Shown: positions 19,378 to 29,038, counted from the first letter of the stretch. The stretch: DNA of 64,000 nt from Aureispira sp. CCB-E (GCF_031326345.1 NZ_CP133671.1:1798001-1862000), one strand, 5' to 3'. Translations and numbers: made by a program. Notes: generated by a model not told the origin, from the letters alone.

Positions 19378-20073
19378 TTAAATATTTAAGGCAATTTCTA
19401 CCATTTCACTCAAAGTTTCTTGCCGTTCTTGTGCTGTTGATTCGATTCCTGTGACCAACTCATCAGATATTGTTAAGATGGTCAAGGCTTGCACTCCAAA
19501 TTTAGCTGCTAAGGTATAAATCGCAGCTGTTTCCATTTCTACACAAAGTACTCCATATTTAGCCCAATGTTGGTAGGATTCAAAATTATCATTATAGAAT
19601 TCATCGGCAGAAAGAATATTCCCCGCTTTGACTTGAATTCCCCTTGCTTCAGCTGCACGGACAGCATTCATGAATAAGGTGAAATCTGCTGTAGGAGCGA
19701 AATCCATACCATTAAATCTTCTTCGGTTGATTCCAGAATCGGTAGAAGCAGACATGGCTAAAACAACATCTCTAACCTTTAAATCAGCTTGATAAGATCC
19801 TGCTGTTCCAATTCGGATGAGTTGCTTGGCACCATAGCCAGAAATTAATTCATTGACATAGATAGAGGTAGAGGGAATTCCCATTCCAGTACCTTGTACA
19901 GAGACTTTTTTGCCTTTGTAGGTTCCCGTATAACCGTTCATTCCTCTTACAGTGTTATAACAAAAGGGGTTTTCTAGAAAAGTTTCTGCAACCCATTTTG
20001 CTCGGAGTGGATCACCGGGGAGCAATACTTTTTCTGCAATTTGGCCTTCTTTGGCTCCAATATGTAGACTCAT
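19378..20073 (-). CDS. deoD: Purine-nucleoside phosphorylase, DeoD type
   Basis: Phosphorolysis of purine (deoxy)ribonucleosides to free base and (deoxy)ribose-1-phosphate, for purine salvage in the cytoplasm. The length of 231 is close to E. coli DeoD (239). Motifs seen: [14 protein letters not shown] (phosphate site), [32 protein letters not shown] (purine and ribose site) and [10 protein letters not shown]204 and R217, the catalytic pair in the E. coli enzyme, are at the same numbered positions here. This identifies the hexameric NP-I type rather than the trimeric PNP type. It is a single gene. Confidence 0.95.
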   Translation of the reverse strand: MSLHIGAKEGQIAEKVLLPGDPLRAKWVAETFLENPFCYNTVRGMNGYTGTYKGKKVSVQGTGMGIPSTSIYVNELISGYGAKQLIRIGTAGSYQADLKVRDVVLAMSASTDSGINRRRFNGMDFAPTADFTLFMNAVRAAEARGIQVKAGNILSADEFYNDNFESYQHWAKYGVLCVEMETAAIYTLAAKFGVQALTILTISDELVTGIESTAQERQETLSEMVEIALNI

Positions 20074-20617
20074 AAATTAGGTTTTAAAATAAATAAAAGG
20101 AAATAGTGCTTGAGTTGAAAGTAATAACCTATTAACGGTTTAATTCGAATTAACATCTTAAAAAATAACTAGGTTGCTTCTTCTTTTTACAAGGTTAGAA
20201 GCTAAAATTCAAGACAAGCTATCTAAGTTAATAAACTTTGTGAAGTATTTCGAACCAAAATGAAAAAGTCTGGGATATTACTTGGTGACTTCTTTTATTA
20301 ATAGGAGACTGAATCTAAAAATGAATGTTTCTTGGTAGTAAAATTGTATAGACTTGTAAAGTATATCATTTATAGAAATGGTTGATACGTTCTACCAACA
20401 ATAGTTTGAGTAAGTGCTAGTTGGTTGAAAGAATTTTATTTGGCTATCTGTCCTTTTAGGCATTGTTTGAATTGAAATAGTTAGGCTTTTTTGTGTCGTT
20501 TTTGTAATAGAAAAACAATACCTTGTAAGTTCAAATGAATCTTGCTTGTTGTGAAATAACATTTGGTATACCTCGCTGCTATAGAAATATTTTATTGTCA
20601 ACTACTAATAACTAATT
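20074..20617. other. Divergent intergenic region upstream of deoD and the type A cargo gene
   Basis: About 540 AT-rich bases. I see no supported ORF, RNA gene, repeat or well-spaced promoter. A TAACATTTG sequence ~50 bases before the 20618 start resembles a -7 element with one extra base. Confidence 0.45.
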
Positions 20618-22654
20618 ATGAAATGTTTAAACTTATGTCTAATGTTTTTAATGGCATTAGGAATTGTTAAGCTTGCAAATGGACAGTGCCAAGCAGGTGA
20701 GACTGAGATTTTATTTAACCTAGTGCCCGATAATTATGGTTCTGAAACTACATGGAATTTTACATCACCAGGTGGAGGAACGGTATATGCTTCAGGAGGT
20801 CCTTATACGAACAATAATACAACGCCTATTAATGCAAGTGTTTGTGTACCTACGGGAAGTCAAGTCGTTTTTACAATATCAGATAGTTACGGAGATGGCA
20901 TTTGTTGTTCTAGTGGGAATGGTTCTTATACAGTTAGTATTAGTGGTGTGACAGTTGCTTCAGGAGGCTCTTTTTCTAATTCTGAAAGTATGACATTTTT
21001 TGCCCCTCTATTATCTTATGATATTATGATGGGAAAAGTACAGAGCCCATTTCCTGTCGTTGGAAGTGACGAAACAGTAGAAGTCAAAAGTTCTTTAACC
21101 AATATCAGCTCAACAGTTATTACAGAGCTAAGTATTAGCTATCAAGCAGGAACAGAGCCTGTTGTAACAGAGAACTTTACCTCTTTGAATGTATCACCAT
21201 CTGAAAAGTACGACATTAAATTTGCTACATTGTGGTCTCCACAAAACACAGGACCTCAAGGGTTAAAAGTTTGGGTAAATAGTATTAATAATGGCAATGC
21301 TGATATGTATACATCCAATGATACTTCTAGCATACAATTGGATGTATATCAAGGAACCGTGATTCCCAATATCATGGATGATTTCCTAAATTCAGCGCCT
21401 GTTTTCTCAACGATTGCAACTAGCTCGAATCAAGTCAATAAACCAACAGATTTGGATTTTCATACAATTCTAAGTAGAAAAGAACTTTGGGTTTTGAATG
21501 AAAATACAGAGTCTACAGGAGGTTCTACAGTAACTATTTCTAATGCTGGGATGCCCAATCAATCTAGTCTTTGGTTGAGAGATGGCAATGCATGGCATTT
21601 TATGTCTTTACCAACAGGATTAGCTTTTGGAACAAACGGCAACTGGGGAACATCAGCAGGTGTCTATGATGCTAATCACGATGGTGGAGCACCTTTCACA
21701 GGACCGACGTTATGGTCTAGCGATATGTCTATTTATGCACAGAATGCAGGACCTGGCACGAATGGAAGTCATTTGGATATGTTGCACGAGACACCTTATG
21801 GAATGGGGATTGCACATCACAAAGACAATGCGTATTGGTTATTTGATGGCAATGCTAATAATATTGTATATTATGATTTTGTAGAAGATCACGGACCAGG
21901 ACAACATTATCATGGTGATGGTATTATTCGACGCTATACTGAAGTTGTAGTTGCCAAGGATGGTGATGTTCCAAGTCACCTTATTTTAGATAAGTCTTCT
22001 GGTTGGTTGTATATTGTAGATGTAGGAAACGATAGAGTATTGCGAATGAATACCAATACAGGTAATGTTAAAAATCCATTAAATCCGACGCTTGAACAAG
22101 TTGCTGAATATTCCGAAATGGAAAATGTGGTTTCAGAAACAGTTATTGATACTGGGTTGACACGACCTTGTGGTATCGATTTGATAGGGAATCGTTTGAT
22201 CGTAGGAGATTACACAACAGGAGATATTCGTTTTTATGACATTAGCGTTAATCCAGTTGCTTACTTAGGAAAAATTTCAACAGGGGCAGCAGGCTTGACA
22301 GGTTTAAAAATTGGTCCAGAAGGTAATATTTGGTTTACTAATCGTATCAATCATACGGTTCAGAAAGTAGTTCCATCTGTTACTACCAGTGTAGTAAAAG
22401 CTGCATCAGAAGAACAGTTGGCTGTTTATCCTAACCCTGCATCTACTTCTGTAAATGTACAAATTCCACCTACCGTAGGATCAGATGCCACCTTCATGGT
22501 GACGGATGCTTTGGGAAGAGTTGTTATGAGTAGTCAATTGAATAACAGAACTACGATGAGTTTTAATACTTCCAATTGGGCGAATGGATTGTATTTGATT
22601 ACGGTTCAAAGTGCTAGTTACAAGGAAAGTAAAGTTCTTCAAATTCGTAAATAA
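20618..22654 (+). CDS. Secreted NHL/beta-propeller protein with T9SS type A sorting domain
   Basis: A 678-residue extracellular or surface protein. The signal peptide is ~1-22 (ends LANGQ). Residues ~25-125 form a beta-rich module with Gly/Asp/Cys motifs (NYGSETTWNFTSPGGG, SDSYGDGICC) common in Bacteroidota secreted proteins. Residues ~130-245 look like an Ig/CARDB-like segment. Residues ~260-590 contain propeller-like repeats (LILDKSSGWLYIVDVGNDRV, CGIDLIGNRLIVGDYTTGDI, GLKIGPEGNIWFTNRINHTV) resembling NHL blades. The final ~80 residues are a type A sorting domain (VYPNPASTSVNVQIP, DALGRVV, NGLYLITVQS). Type A cargo is normally exported by T9SS and anchored or released at the surface. The ligand or enzymatic activity is not evident. 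Confidence 0.85.
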   Translation: MKCLNLCLMFLMALGIVKLANGQCQAGETEILFNLVPDNYGSETTWNFTSPGGGTVYASGGPYTNNNTTPINASVCVPTGSQVVFTISDSYGDGICCSSGNGSYTVSISGVTVASGGSFSNSESMTFFAPLLSYDIMMGKVQSPFPVVGSDETVEVKSSLTNISSTVITELSISYQAGTEPVVTENFTSLNVSPSEKYDIKFATLWSPQNTGPQGLKVWVNSINNGNADMYTSNDTSSIQLDVYQGTVIPNIMDDFLNSAPVFSTIATSSNQVNKPTDLDFHTILSRKELWVLNENTESTGGSTVTISNAGMPNQSSLWLRDGNAWHFMSLPTGLAFGTNGNWGTSAGVYDANHDGGAPFTGPTLWSSDMSIYAQNAGPGTNGSHLDMLHETPYGMGIAHHKDNAYWLFDGNANNIVYYDFVEDHGPGQHYHGDGIIRRYTEVVVAKDGDVPSHLILDKSSGWLYIVDVGNDRVLRMNTNTGNVKNPLNPTLEQVAEYSEMENVVSETVIDTGLTRPCGIDLIGNRLIVGDYTTGDIRFYDISVNPVAYLGKISTGAAGLTGLKIGPEGNIWFTNRINHTVQKVVPSVTTSVVKAASEEQLAVYPNPASTSVNVQIPPTVGSDATFMVTDALGRVVMSSQLNNRTTMSFNTSNWANGLYLITVQSASYKESKVLQIRK

Positions 22655-22675
22655 TCGTCGATATTTTCGATAAAC

Positions 22676-22712
22676 AAAAAGCCATAAGCTCTTTTGGAGC
22701 TTATGGCTTTTA
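22676..22712. terminator. Bidirectional terminator between the type A cargo gene and tdk
   Basis: A perfect stem AAAAGCCATAAGCTC with its complement (22677-22691 and 22697-22711) and a TTTTG loop, flanked by A-run and T-run. It serves both convergent genes. Confidence 0.88.
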
Positions 22713-22745
22713 TGTTTGTAATAGCAATTCGTCGTGCAAAAAAGT

Positions 22746-23354
22746 TTATGCTTTTTCTTGGTTAAGACCAGCGGCAGCTGCTTTAGGTTTTTGTGTAGTG
22801 CTAGATTTTTCAGTTGTACCTTGCAGGTAACGTTCTCTAGAAACAGCTTGGTATTTATCTGTGCTTCCAATCACTTCTTGTTTCTTTTCTTTGGATAGTC
22901 GCATGGTAAAAGGAGCATCGTTTCCTGTTGCTTTGCAAACTGCTGTAACGTAACTAATGTCATCTGACAAAGGAATTAGAAGGCTAATTTGTTCAAAAGG
23001 TTTTCTGCGATAATCCCCATTTAGACCACAGACTTCTACAATTTTGCCAGCATTGGCCCAAGCATCACAGTATTTGCTAGCGTCGGGGTAAAACTGAATT
23101 TCATCAATGCAAATAACATCATAATCTTGGATAAGGTCATGGACTTCTTCTAATTTGTGGCAGGAAGTTGCTTTGTAGCTAATTTGATCGTGTGTTACCA
23201 GCATTTCTTCAGAACCACTATAACGTTGATCTTTGGCGTATTTGATGAGTAAGCAGGCTTTGCCCCCAATTTGATAGCGTCTATATCGTGTTAACAAAAT
23301 GGTGCTTTTGCCCGAAAACATAGGACCTAGAATTAAACTTAATTTACCAGACAT
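22746..23354 (-). CDS. tdk: Thymidine kinase, TK1-like (eukaryote/poxvirus-like form)
   Basis: Phosphorylates thymidine to dTMP with ATP for salvage. About 202 residues from the ATG at 23354; an in-frame ATG at 23444 would add 30 residues unlike any TK, so the shorter start is preferred. The Walker A is LILGPMFSGKST, followed by LLIKYAKDQRY, a Walker B region ICIDEIQFYPD, and DAWANAGK. These resemble human TK1 more than the usual bacterial form (GSMFSGKS). The lasso region keeps TAVCKATGNDAPFTMRL and EVIGSTDKYQAVSRERY, but three of the four zinc-binding cysteines found in TK1 are missing. The tail (~170 on) is Ala/Lys-rich and probably disordered. Confidence 0.9.
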   Translation of the reverse strand: MSGKLSLILGPMFSGKSTILLTRYRRYQIGGKACLLIKYAKDQRYSGSEEMLVTHDQISYKATSCHKLEEVHDLIQDYDVICIDEIQFYPDASKYCDAWANAGKIVEVCGLNGDYRRKPFEQISLLIPLSDDISYVTAVCKATGNDAPFTMRLSKEKKQEVIGSTDKYQAVSRERYLQGTTEKSSTTQKPKAAAAGLNQEKA

Positions 23355-24010
23355 AATAGAATAGTTGCAATCTTTACCAGATTTTTGATTTATAGAAAAG
23401 CTACCATAACAGGAATCTAAACAAATGCTCAAAAGTACGCTCATAAAAAACTATTTTAGAAAAGAGTAGCTTTTGTCTTTATACTTAATTTGTTGATTTA
23501 GTTTTTTCGTAGCATCTTTGTATTAAATTTCTTTGAACGTTGAGTAATTATCAAATATGAATAGAAAATAGCAACGTACTATTCATTGGTGTGATGTATA
23601 CCAACGCAAAAACCACAAAATTTCATTTGATAACAACTTGATTATTGGTTGTTATTTGTAATCAGTACTTCGTGGATTTATGGAATTTTATATTAATAAA
23701 AAGGTAATTTGAAAAACTTGTTCAAATAATTGATTGTTGATAAAAAAAGCGCTTTTTTATAAATGGAATAGTGGTTGTTTAAATTTTATTCATGAATTGA
23801 ATATTATATTGACTATCAGGTGGCAAAAATATTTAAACATATTATAAAAAAACTCTTTGATAGACTTCAATCTTAGGTAGGCAATTGTACTTGTTTTGGA
23901 TAAAAAAAACAAGGATTTTACCAATTTTATTCAAATTAAGTGTAACTTTTATGTTTGATTCTACACGTCCCCATACTAGAAAAGAAGCATTGTTGTAATT
24001 GTAATATATA
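23355..24010. other. Divergent intergenic region between tdk and the CHAT gene
   Basis: About 650 AT-rich bases if tdk starts at 23354. It contains an 8-bp perfect inverted repeat (ATAACAAC at 23630-23637, GTTGTTAT at 23648-23655, 10-base spacer), a possible operator, and a TANNTTTG match at 23950. No supported ORF or RNA gene. Confidence 0.45.
23950..23957 (+). promoter_or_regulatory. Possible -7 element for the CHAT-OmpA operon
   Basis: TATGTTTG matches TANNTTTG, 53 bases before the ATG at 24011. No -33 TTG at the usual distance. Confidence 0.35.
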
Positions 24011-27000
24011 ATGAAGATATACGTCAAATTTATCGTCCTGTTTTTTTTATTTTATACCCCTATTACGAATGCTCAGTTGCCTTCAACAGGAAAGAGCAAA
24101 GGAGCTTATAATGTATTTAGAAATGCTGAAAATAAGTTTTATAAAGGTAATTTAAAAGCAGGAGAAGCTACTTTTGAGCGGTCTGCTAAACGTTATGAAA
24201 ATAGTGGTGAAGTAGACGGTTATATCGCTGCCAAAGCAATGGAAGCCATAGTGTTACTAAATAAAGACAAACCGAAAGAGGCGTTTCGAGCATTTAGAAG
24301 AGCAGAAGAACTTTATAATGAACAATCCAAACACAACGAAGCGACACGTGCTTATTTGAGATTGTGTTTGGGAAAATATCATCTGTATTACGACGAACAA
24401 AAAGAAGCCAATACATTTTTAAAAGAGGCAGAAATAGTTGCCAAAAAAAATCCAGATTATCTTTCTCCTATTTTTAATATTGAATTGCAACAAAGTTTAG
24501 GGGAACTTTATCTCAAACAAGGAAACAAACAAGGGGCTCTAACGGCGTATGAAGATTTGATTGATGCTTCCGAAAAATTAGAAGATACGAACCAAGATTT
24601 AACCAATCAATATAAAAAGAAGGCGGGGAGTTTATATGATAATGTTTTAAGCCCCCAAGATGCTGCTGCCAAATATAGAAAAATGCTGAATCAAGCAGAT
24701 TCTAGTGAACGTGGAGAATTAGATTTTAAAACAGGGCGTTCTTATTATAAATATACTGAATACGAAACGGCTTATGAGCACTTAAAAAGTGCTTTGGAAT
24801 ATGATTTGTCGCCCAAAGAACGGGCAGAAACGAAAGCTATGTTAGCGACAATAGCCATGAGCATAAAGGATTATCAAGATGCCTTGGAACAAAATGGAGA
24901 AGCTTTGTCAATTCAATTGGAAATAGGAGGAGCTCCAAAAGATATTTATGATGGTCTTTTGCAACAGGGGAAAATCTGTCAAAAATTAGAAATTACAGGA
25001 AAGTCTTTGTATTGGTATAAAAAGACAGTCGAAAACATTTCGGATGATTGGACTTTGGAACAAGAATTAGAAAACTATGCATTGGAGGCAATTGAGCATT
25101 TGGGAAACAATGCATTGAGCGAAAACTTTAACATTGCTTTGCTGAATTATGAACGAGCAGAACGTTTAATCAATAAATTTTCGAGGAGTGAACAAGACGT
25201 TGCAAGGATAGAGATTTATATGGCCAAAGGGAATCTATATTTTTCTGCTCGCAATTATGACAAATCAGAAATTTTCTACAACAAGGCACTCGATTTGATG
25301 CAAAGTGTGTATCCCGAAAAACATGCTTTGGTTGCTGAAGCAACTCGATTTATTAGTGAAATTGCGATTCAAAATAAAGCTTATGGACGGGCTTTGTCTT
25401 TTATTAATCGTTCGATCAATGCTTCTACCGTAACAGGGGCTCGAATAATAAAAGGAGATGATTTGCCGAATCCTGCCGAGGGGCAATATCCGTATGAATT
25501 GCTGCACTCTACGATTACAAAAGCATCTGTATTGTATTTGTATTATAATGGCAATGGGACAGGAACAGAGCAAGAGTTGCAACGAGCATTAAATGTTTCG
25601 GATTTGGCAATGAGTATGTTGGTCAAACTTAGAGCAAGTTATCGAACAGAGGGCGCTAAATACGAACTGTCGGAATTGTCTCAGCTGATTAGCCACCAAG
25701 CGATTCAGACGGTAAGTGCATTGTATGGCAAAACAAAAAGCAAAGCTTATTTGCATCAATTGTTTGTTTATATCGAGACCTCTAAAAGTGCTTTATTGTT
25801 ACAAGCTGTACAGCAATTAAGAGCACAGAAGGTTTCTAGGGTGCCTGATTGGGTGGTGGAAAAAGAGAATAAACTAAAAACAGATATTGCTTATTTGAGT
25901 GGAGAGATTTATTACGAGGCTAAGCAGGGAAGAAAAATGGATAAGGTGCGCTTAGAAAAATTAGAAGCAAATTTGGCGCAAGTAGAAGAAGAGTATCCTA
26001 AGTATTTGGATTATATTGAAAAAACCTATCCAGAATATTATAGCATGAAATACAAGCAACAGCCAATTAGTTGCGAGGCACTACAAGAACGGATGGGAAA
26101 GGATGATGTTCTTTTAAATTATGCTATTGTAGATTCTTTTATTCATGTTATTGTAGTGCATAAAGAGTTAATTGTTTACAAGTGTATGCGAACTCCCAAG
26201 CCACTAAAAAAATCTGTACAGCGGTATATTCGTTCTCTGAAAGGAGAGAAAATGGACGATTTCATTAAGTATAGTAATATCTTTTACGAGACGTTGATAC
26301 AACCTATTGAAAAATATTTGGACAAAAAATTTATTGTTGTTATTCCTGATGCTGAATTGAATTATTTGCCTTTTGAATTGGTTCCAACTGCGAATCTTTC
26401 ACAATCTTTTGGGGGAGGAGATAACAAGAATTATGATATATACAAAGAGGTACCTTATTTGATCCGAAAAGCATCTGTGACTTATAACTACTCCGCAACT
26501 TTGTATTTGGATGCCAAGGAACACGATTATTCGAACGTGCCTGAAGGCTTTTTGGGGTTTGCACCAGATTTTTCTAAAGTAGAATCTTTTACAGTCTCTA
26601 ATCGAGAAAAACAAAGCAAATATGAAGATTTGTTGTTGACACCTTTGGAGAATGCTGCCATAGAGGTGAATACGATTGGAAAACTAACGCATGGTAAGGT
26701 TTACGATGCTTTTTCGGCAACGGAAGCTATCTTTAAAGCAGAGGGACAAAATTATGGGGTGCTGCATTTTGCTACTCATGGTATTTTGAATCATAAATAT
26801 CCATTGTATTCTAGTTTGGTATTGTTGGGGGATGATGTAGAAGATGGTTTGTTGCATACTTATGAGTTGTATAATATGCAATTAAATGCAGAGTTGGTAG
26901 CATTAAGTGCTTGTAATACAGGAGTTGGTACGATACAAAAAGGAGAAGGAGCCATGTCTGTAGCAAGAGGATTTGCATATGCAGGGTGCCCTAATATTGC

Positions 27001-27313
27001 TATGACGCTGTGGCCTGTATCGGATCAAGCTACCCAGATTTTGATGGAGAATTTTTATAGAAATTTAATGAGGGGATTGCCTAAGGCTGAAGCATTGCAA
27101 AAAGCTAAGTTAAACTTTTTAGATGCAGGATCTGGACTAATTTGTGTTCCTTATTTTTGGAGCGGCTTAATTTTAGTCGGAACACCAGATCAATTGCATA
27201 GCTTGCAAACAATCTCTTCAGGGTGGGCTTGGACAACTTGGGCTATTGGAGGACTTGTATTATTAATATTAATAGTTGGAGTATCCTTCTTTAAGAACAA
27301 AAGAACAGACTAA
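24011..27313 (+). CDS. Exported TPR-CHAT (caspase-like) protein with C-terminal membrane anchor
   Basis: A 1100-residue protein. The signal peptide (~1-22) ends TNAQL. Residues ~30-600 are tetratricopeptide repeats (helical pairs such as AKAMLATIAMSIKDYQDALE), then a charged coiled-coil segment (~610-665). Residues ~680-1060 are a CHAT domain, a caspase-like cysteine peptidase fold, with the expected dyad: H923 in HFATHG and C968 in LSACNTG. The RGFAYAGCPNIAMTLWPVSD motif follows. A final hydrophobic segment (~1076-1094) is followed by KNKRTD. A signal peptide plus a stop-transfer anchor with positive residues after it implies TPR and CHAT in the periplasm, tethered to the inner membrane (inference). 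The stop codon overlaps the start of the OmpA-like gene by one base. Its substrate is unknown. Confidence 0.85.
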   Translation: MKIYVKFIVLFFLFYTPITNAQLPSTGKSKGAYNVFRNAENKFYKGNLKAGEATFERSAKRYENSGEVDGYIAAKAMEAIVLLNKDKPKEAFRAFRRAEELYNEQSKHNEATRAYLRLCLGKYHLYYDEQKEANTFLKEAEIVAKKNPDYLSPIFNIELQQSLGELYLKQGNKQGALTAYEDLIDASEKLEDTNQDLTNQYKKKAGSLYDNVLSPQDAAAKYRKMLNQADSSERGELDFKTGRSYYKYTEYETAYEHLKSALEYDLSPKERAETKAMLATIAMSIKDYQDALEQNGEALSIQLEIGGAPKDIYDGLLQQGKICQKLEITGKSLYWYKKTVENISDDWTLEQELENYALEAIEHLGNNALSENFNIALLNYERAERLINKFSRSEQDVARIEIYMAKGNLYFSARNYDKSEIFYNKALDLMQSVYPEKHALVAEATRFISEIAIQNKAYGRALSFINRSINASTVTGARIIKGDDLPNPAEGQYPYELLHSTITKASVLYLYYNGNGTGTEQELQRALNVSDLAMSMLVKLRASYRTEGAKYELSELSQLISHQAIQTVSALYGKTKSKAYLHQLFVYIETSKSALLLQAVQQLRAQKVSRVPDWVVEKENKLKTDIAYLSGEIYYEAKQGRKMDKVRLEKLEANLAQVEEEYPKYLDYIEKTYPEYYSMKYKQQPISCEALQERMGKDDVLLNYAIVDSFIHVIVVHKELIVYKCMRTPKPLKKSVQRYIRSLKGEKMDDFIKYSNIFYETLIQPIEKYLDKKFIVVIPDAELNYLPFELVPTANLSQSFGGGDNKNYDIYKEVPYLIRKASVTYNYSATLYLDAKEHDYSNVPEGFLGFAPDFSKVESFTVSNREKQSKYEDLLLTPLENAAIEVNTIGKLTHGKVYDAFSATEAIFKAEGQNYGVLHFATHGILNHKYPLYSSLVLLGDDVEDGLLHTYELYNMQLNAELVALSACNTGVGTIQKGEGAMSVARGFAYAGCPNIAMTLWPVSDQATQILMENFYRNLMRGLPKAEALQKAKLNFLDAGSGLICVPYFWSGLILVGTPDQLHSLQTISSGWAWTTWAIGGLVLLILIVGVSFFKNKRTD

Positions 27314-28356
27314 TGTACAGACTTATACGAATACATATCGTTTTTTTTGTAGGACTGATTGCTCAATGGTCAATAGCACAGAATGGTACTTCTACTGTTC
27401 CAACGGCTATTTATATTGGCAATGCTGCATTTGAAGCACCTGTGCATGGTGCCAAGGTGGCGTTGACACTTCAAGAAGATTTTGGCAATCAAAAACGACC
27501 TGTTAGTACATTTATAGGAGAATTTGTCTCGGACACAGCTGGAGTCATTACTGTTTCTTTGATACCTGATAAAAGCTATTTGATACAAACATCAAAAGAT
27601 GGTTTTTATACCCAGTTATCAAAAGTTAAAACGGCAAACTTTTCTCGTACCCAGCAAAATAAAAAGGGCATCAGTCTACGTCCTAGAAATATTATCTCTA
27701 TCAAAGGAAATATCGTGATGCCTAAGGGAAAAACGGGAACGGTTACTTTAAAAAATAAAATAACTAATTATACAAGAACAGAGGTATTGGATGCTACAGG
27801 TGATTATGATATCAAGGCAGTAAAAGGAAATGATTATGAATTGCACGTGGTCATAGAAGGTGTGATGGATACTCTAGTAAGTATCGAAAAGAAAGATCTT
27901 AGTGCAGGTTCTGGAAATATACCCTTTGTTTATAATTTTGTACCCAATGCGCCCAAACCTAATTATAGAGCTGGAGATGTTTTAGATTTAGAGGCGTATA
28001 ATTTGAAATTTATAGATCGAACCGTTCGACTTTCAGGTGAAATATGGTTGGATACTTTAACTCGAATTCTTCGAGATAATCCTAATGTGAAAATAGAAAT
28101 TCAGATTCATACAGATGCTCGAAAAAGTGATCGATTAAATTTAATTCTTAGTAAAAAACGAAAGGAAACAGTAGAGGCAGAGCTGATAGAGCGGGGGGTG
28201 TCTGCTAATCAGTATGTTTTTGAATTAAAAGGAGAAGATGAAATTTTAAATGATTGTGTTGATGGAGTTAATTGCTCTAGACGGGAACACGCTGTTAATA
28301 ATCGGGTGAGCTTGTTGGTAAAAGAAGGGGCTTTTTTGTTTGAGAAGAGTGACTAA
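27313..28356 (+). CDS. OmpA-like protein with carboxypeptidase-regulatory-like domain, coupled to the CHAT gene
   Basis: A 347-residue exported protein. The signal peptide ends WSIAQN (~22). Residues ~28-115 and ~120-210 look like two carboxypeptidase-regulatory-like/Ig beta-sandwiches. Residues ~235-335 resemble the OmpA C-terminal peptidoglycan-binding domain, with diverged motifs: IQIHTDARKSD in place of the usual GHTD..G, LNLILSKKRKETVEAELIE, and a final NNRVSLLV. Two cysteines lie in the insertion DCVDGVNCSR before the last helix. The start ATG shares a base with the TAA of the CHAT gene, which implies translational coupling and a shared process. It could tether the pair to peptidoglycan or the outer membrane. 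It lacks the TPR and propeller of PorE. Confidence 0.75.
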   Translation: MYRLIRIHIVFFVGLIAQWSIAQNGTSTVPTAIYIGNAAFEAPVHGAKVALTLQEDFGNQKRPVSTFIGEFVSDTAGVITVSLIPDKSYLIQTSKDGFYTQLSKVKTANFSRTQQNKKGISLRPRNIISIKGNIVMPKGKTGTVTLKNKITNYTRTEVLDATGDYDIKAVKGNDYELHVVIEGVMDTLVSIEKKDLSAGSGNIPFVYNFVPNAPKPNYRAGDVLDLEAYNLKFIDRTVRLSGEIWLDTLTRILRDNPNVKIEIQIHTDARKSDRLNLILSKKRKETVEAELIERGVSANQYVFELKGEDEILNDCVDGVNCSRREHAVNNRVSLLVKEGAFLFEKSD

Positions 28357-28736
28357 GAAAGGTCACATCTCGTTGATTATTTTCGTTTTAACAATAGTTT
28401 ACTTTAATTAAATAATCGTTTAGAGAAAACTATAAGAACATCAATCAATAGTTTACATGAAATACCACAAAGTAGTCTGCTATTGATGCAAATATAAAAT
28501 AATCTGCTCGAACGGCATGATGACAATATTGAAAAAATAGGAAGCATTTATTGTAGAACAAATAGCAAGGGAGTGCTAGTTGGTCATTGTGATGGATGAA
28601 ATCATGCAACAACTGCAATTATTATAAAACTAACTATAACTATAAGAATAGGTATCTTTATTATGGAACTAGTAGCTTGCTAATATATTGATAAAATGAT
28701 CTATTAAAATAATCTGAAATTACAAAAAAAAGAAGT

Positions 28737-28767
28737 TTGTAAGCTTGTAATGAGTTGATTATCTTTG
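28737..28767 (+). promoter_or_regulatory. Promoter for giant gene G2
   Basis: TTG at 28737-28739 (in TTTG) and TATCTTTG at 28760-28767, separated by 20 bases. This fits the Bacteroidota -33/-7 promoter. Transcription would start near 28774, giving a ~265-base leader before G2. Confidence 0.6.
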
Positions 28768-28920
28768 AGGTACTGTGCACCGGTTTTTTATAAAAAAATC
28801 TAGAGAGGAAGGAAATAGACCATGCAATAAAAAAAGAGATAACTTAGCAGCTTATGCATTCAGCTTAATACAGGCAACGTAGCTCTAGTCCATTTAAAGA
28901 TAAATACCACACACTCCAAT

Positions 28921-28987
28921 ATCCATAAAAGAGAATGATTTATGGATTGCTGTATCAATAGAACGCTACTTTTTTAATAAAAAAGTA
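28921..28987 (+). promoter_or_regulatory. Two tandem hairpins in the G2 leader
   Basis: Hairpin 1: ATCCATAAA (28921-28929) with TTTATGGAT (28939-28947), 9 bp perfect. Hairpin 2: TACTTTTTT (28967-28975) with AAAAAAGTA (28979-28987), 9 bp perfect with a 3-base loop. Neither is followed by a T-run. They could affect mRNA stability or translation. Confidence 0.45.
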
Positions 28988-29038
28988 ACGACCTAATACG
29001 GTATGATATAAACGTATATATTCAAATAGCTATAGTAT

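Larger units (their letters stand above)
28357..29038. other. Intergenic region and predicted long leader before G2
   Basis: About 680 bases without a supported ORF. The region holds a well-formed promoter (28737-28767) and, downstream of it, two perfect inverted repeats (28921-28947 and 28967-28987). The predicted untranslated leader is ~265 bases. Confidence 0.6.

Noticed and set aside
23355-23444. N-terminal extension of thymidine kinase from the ATG at 23444
   Set aside because: The 30 extra residues have no counterpart in TK families, and the ATG at 23354 gives a normal N-terminus just before the Walker A motif.
23842-24027. 61-codon minus-strand ORF overlapping the CHAT gene start
   Set aside because: It covers the likely promoter and start of the CHAT gene, and the translation is Asn/Tyr/Ile-rich like random AT-rich sequence.
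28350-28367. Small GTGAC/GTCAC hairpin at the end of the OmpA-like gene as terminator
   Set aside because: Only five base pairs and no T-run directly after it; too weak to call.
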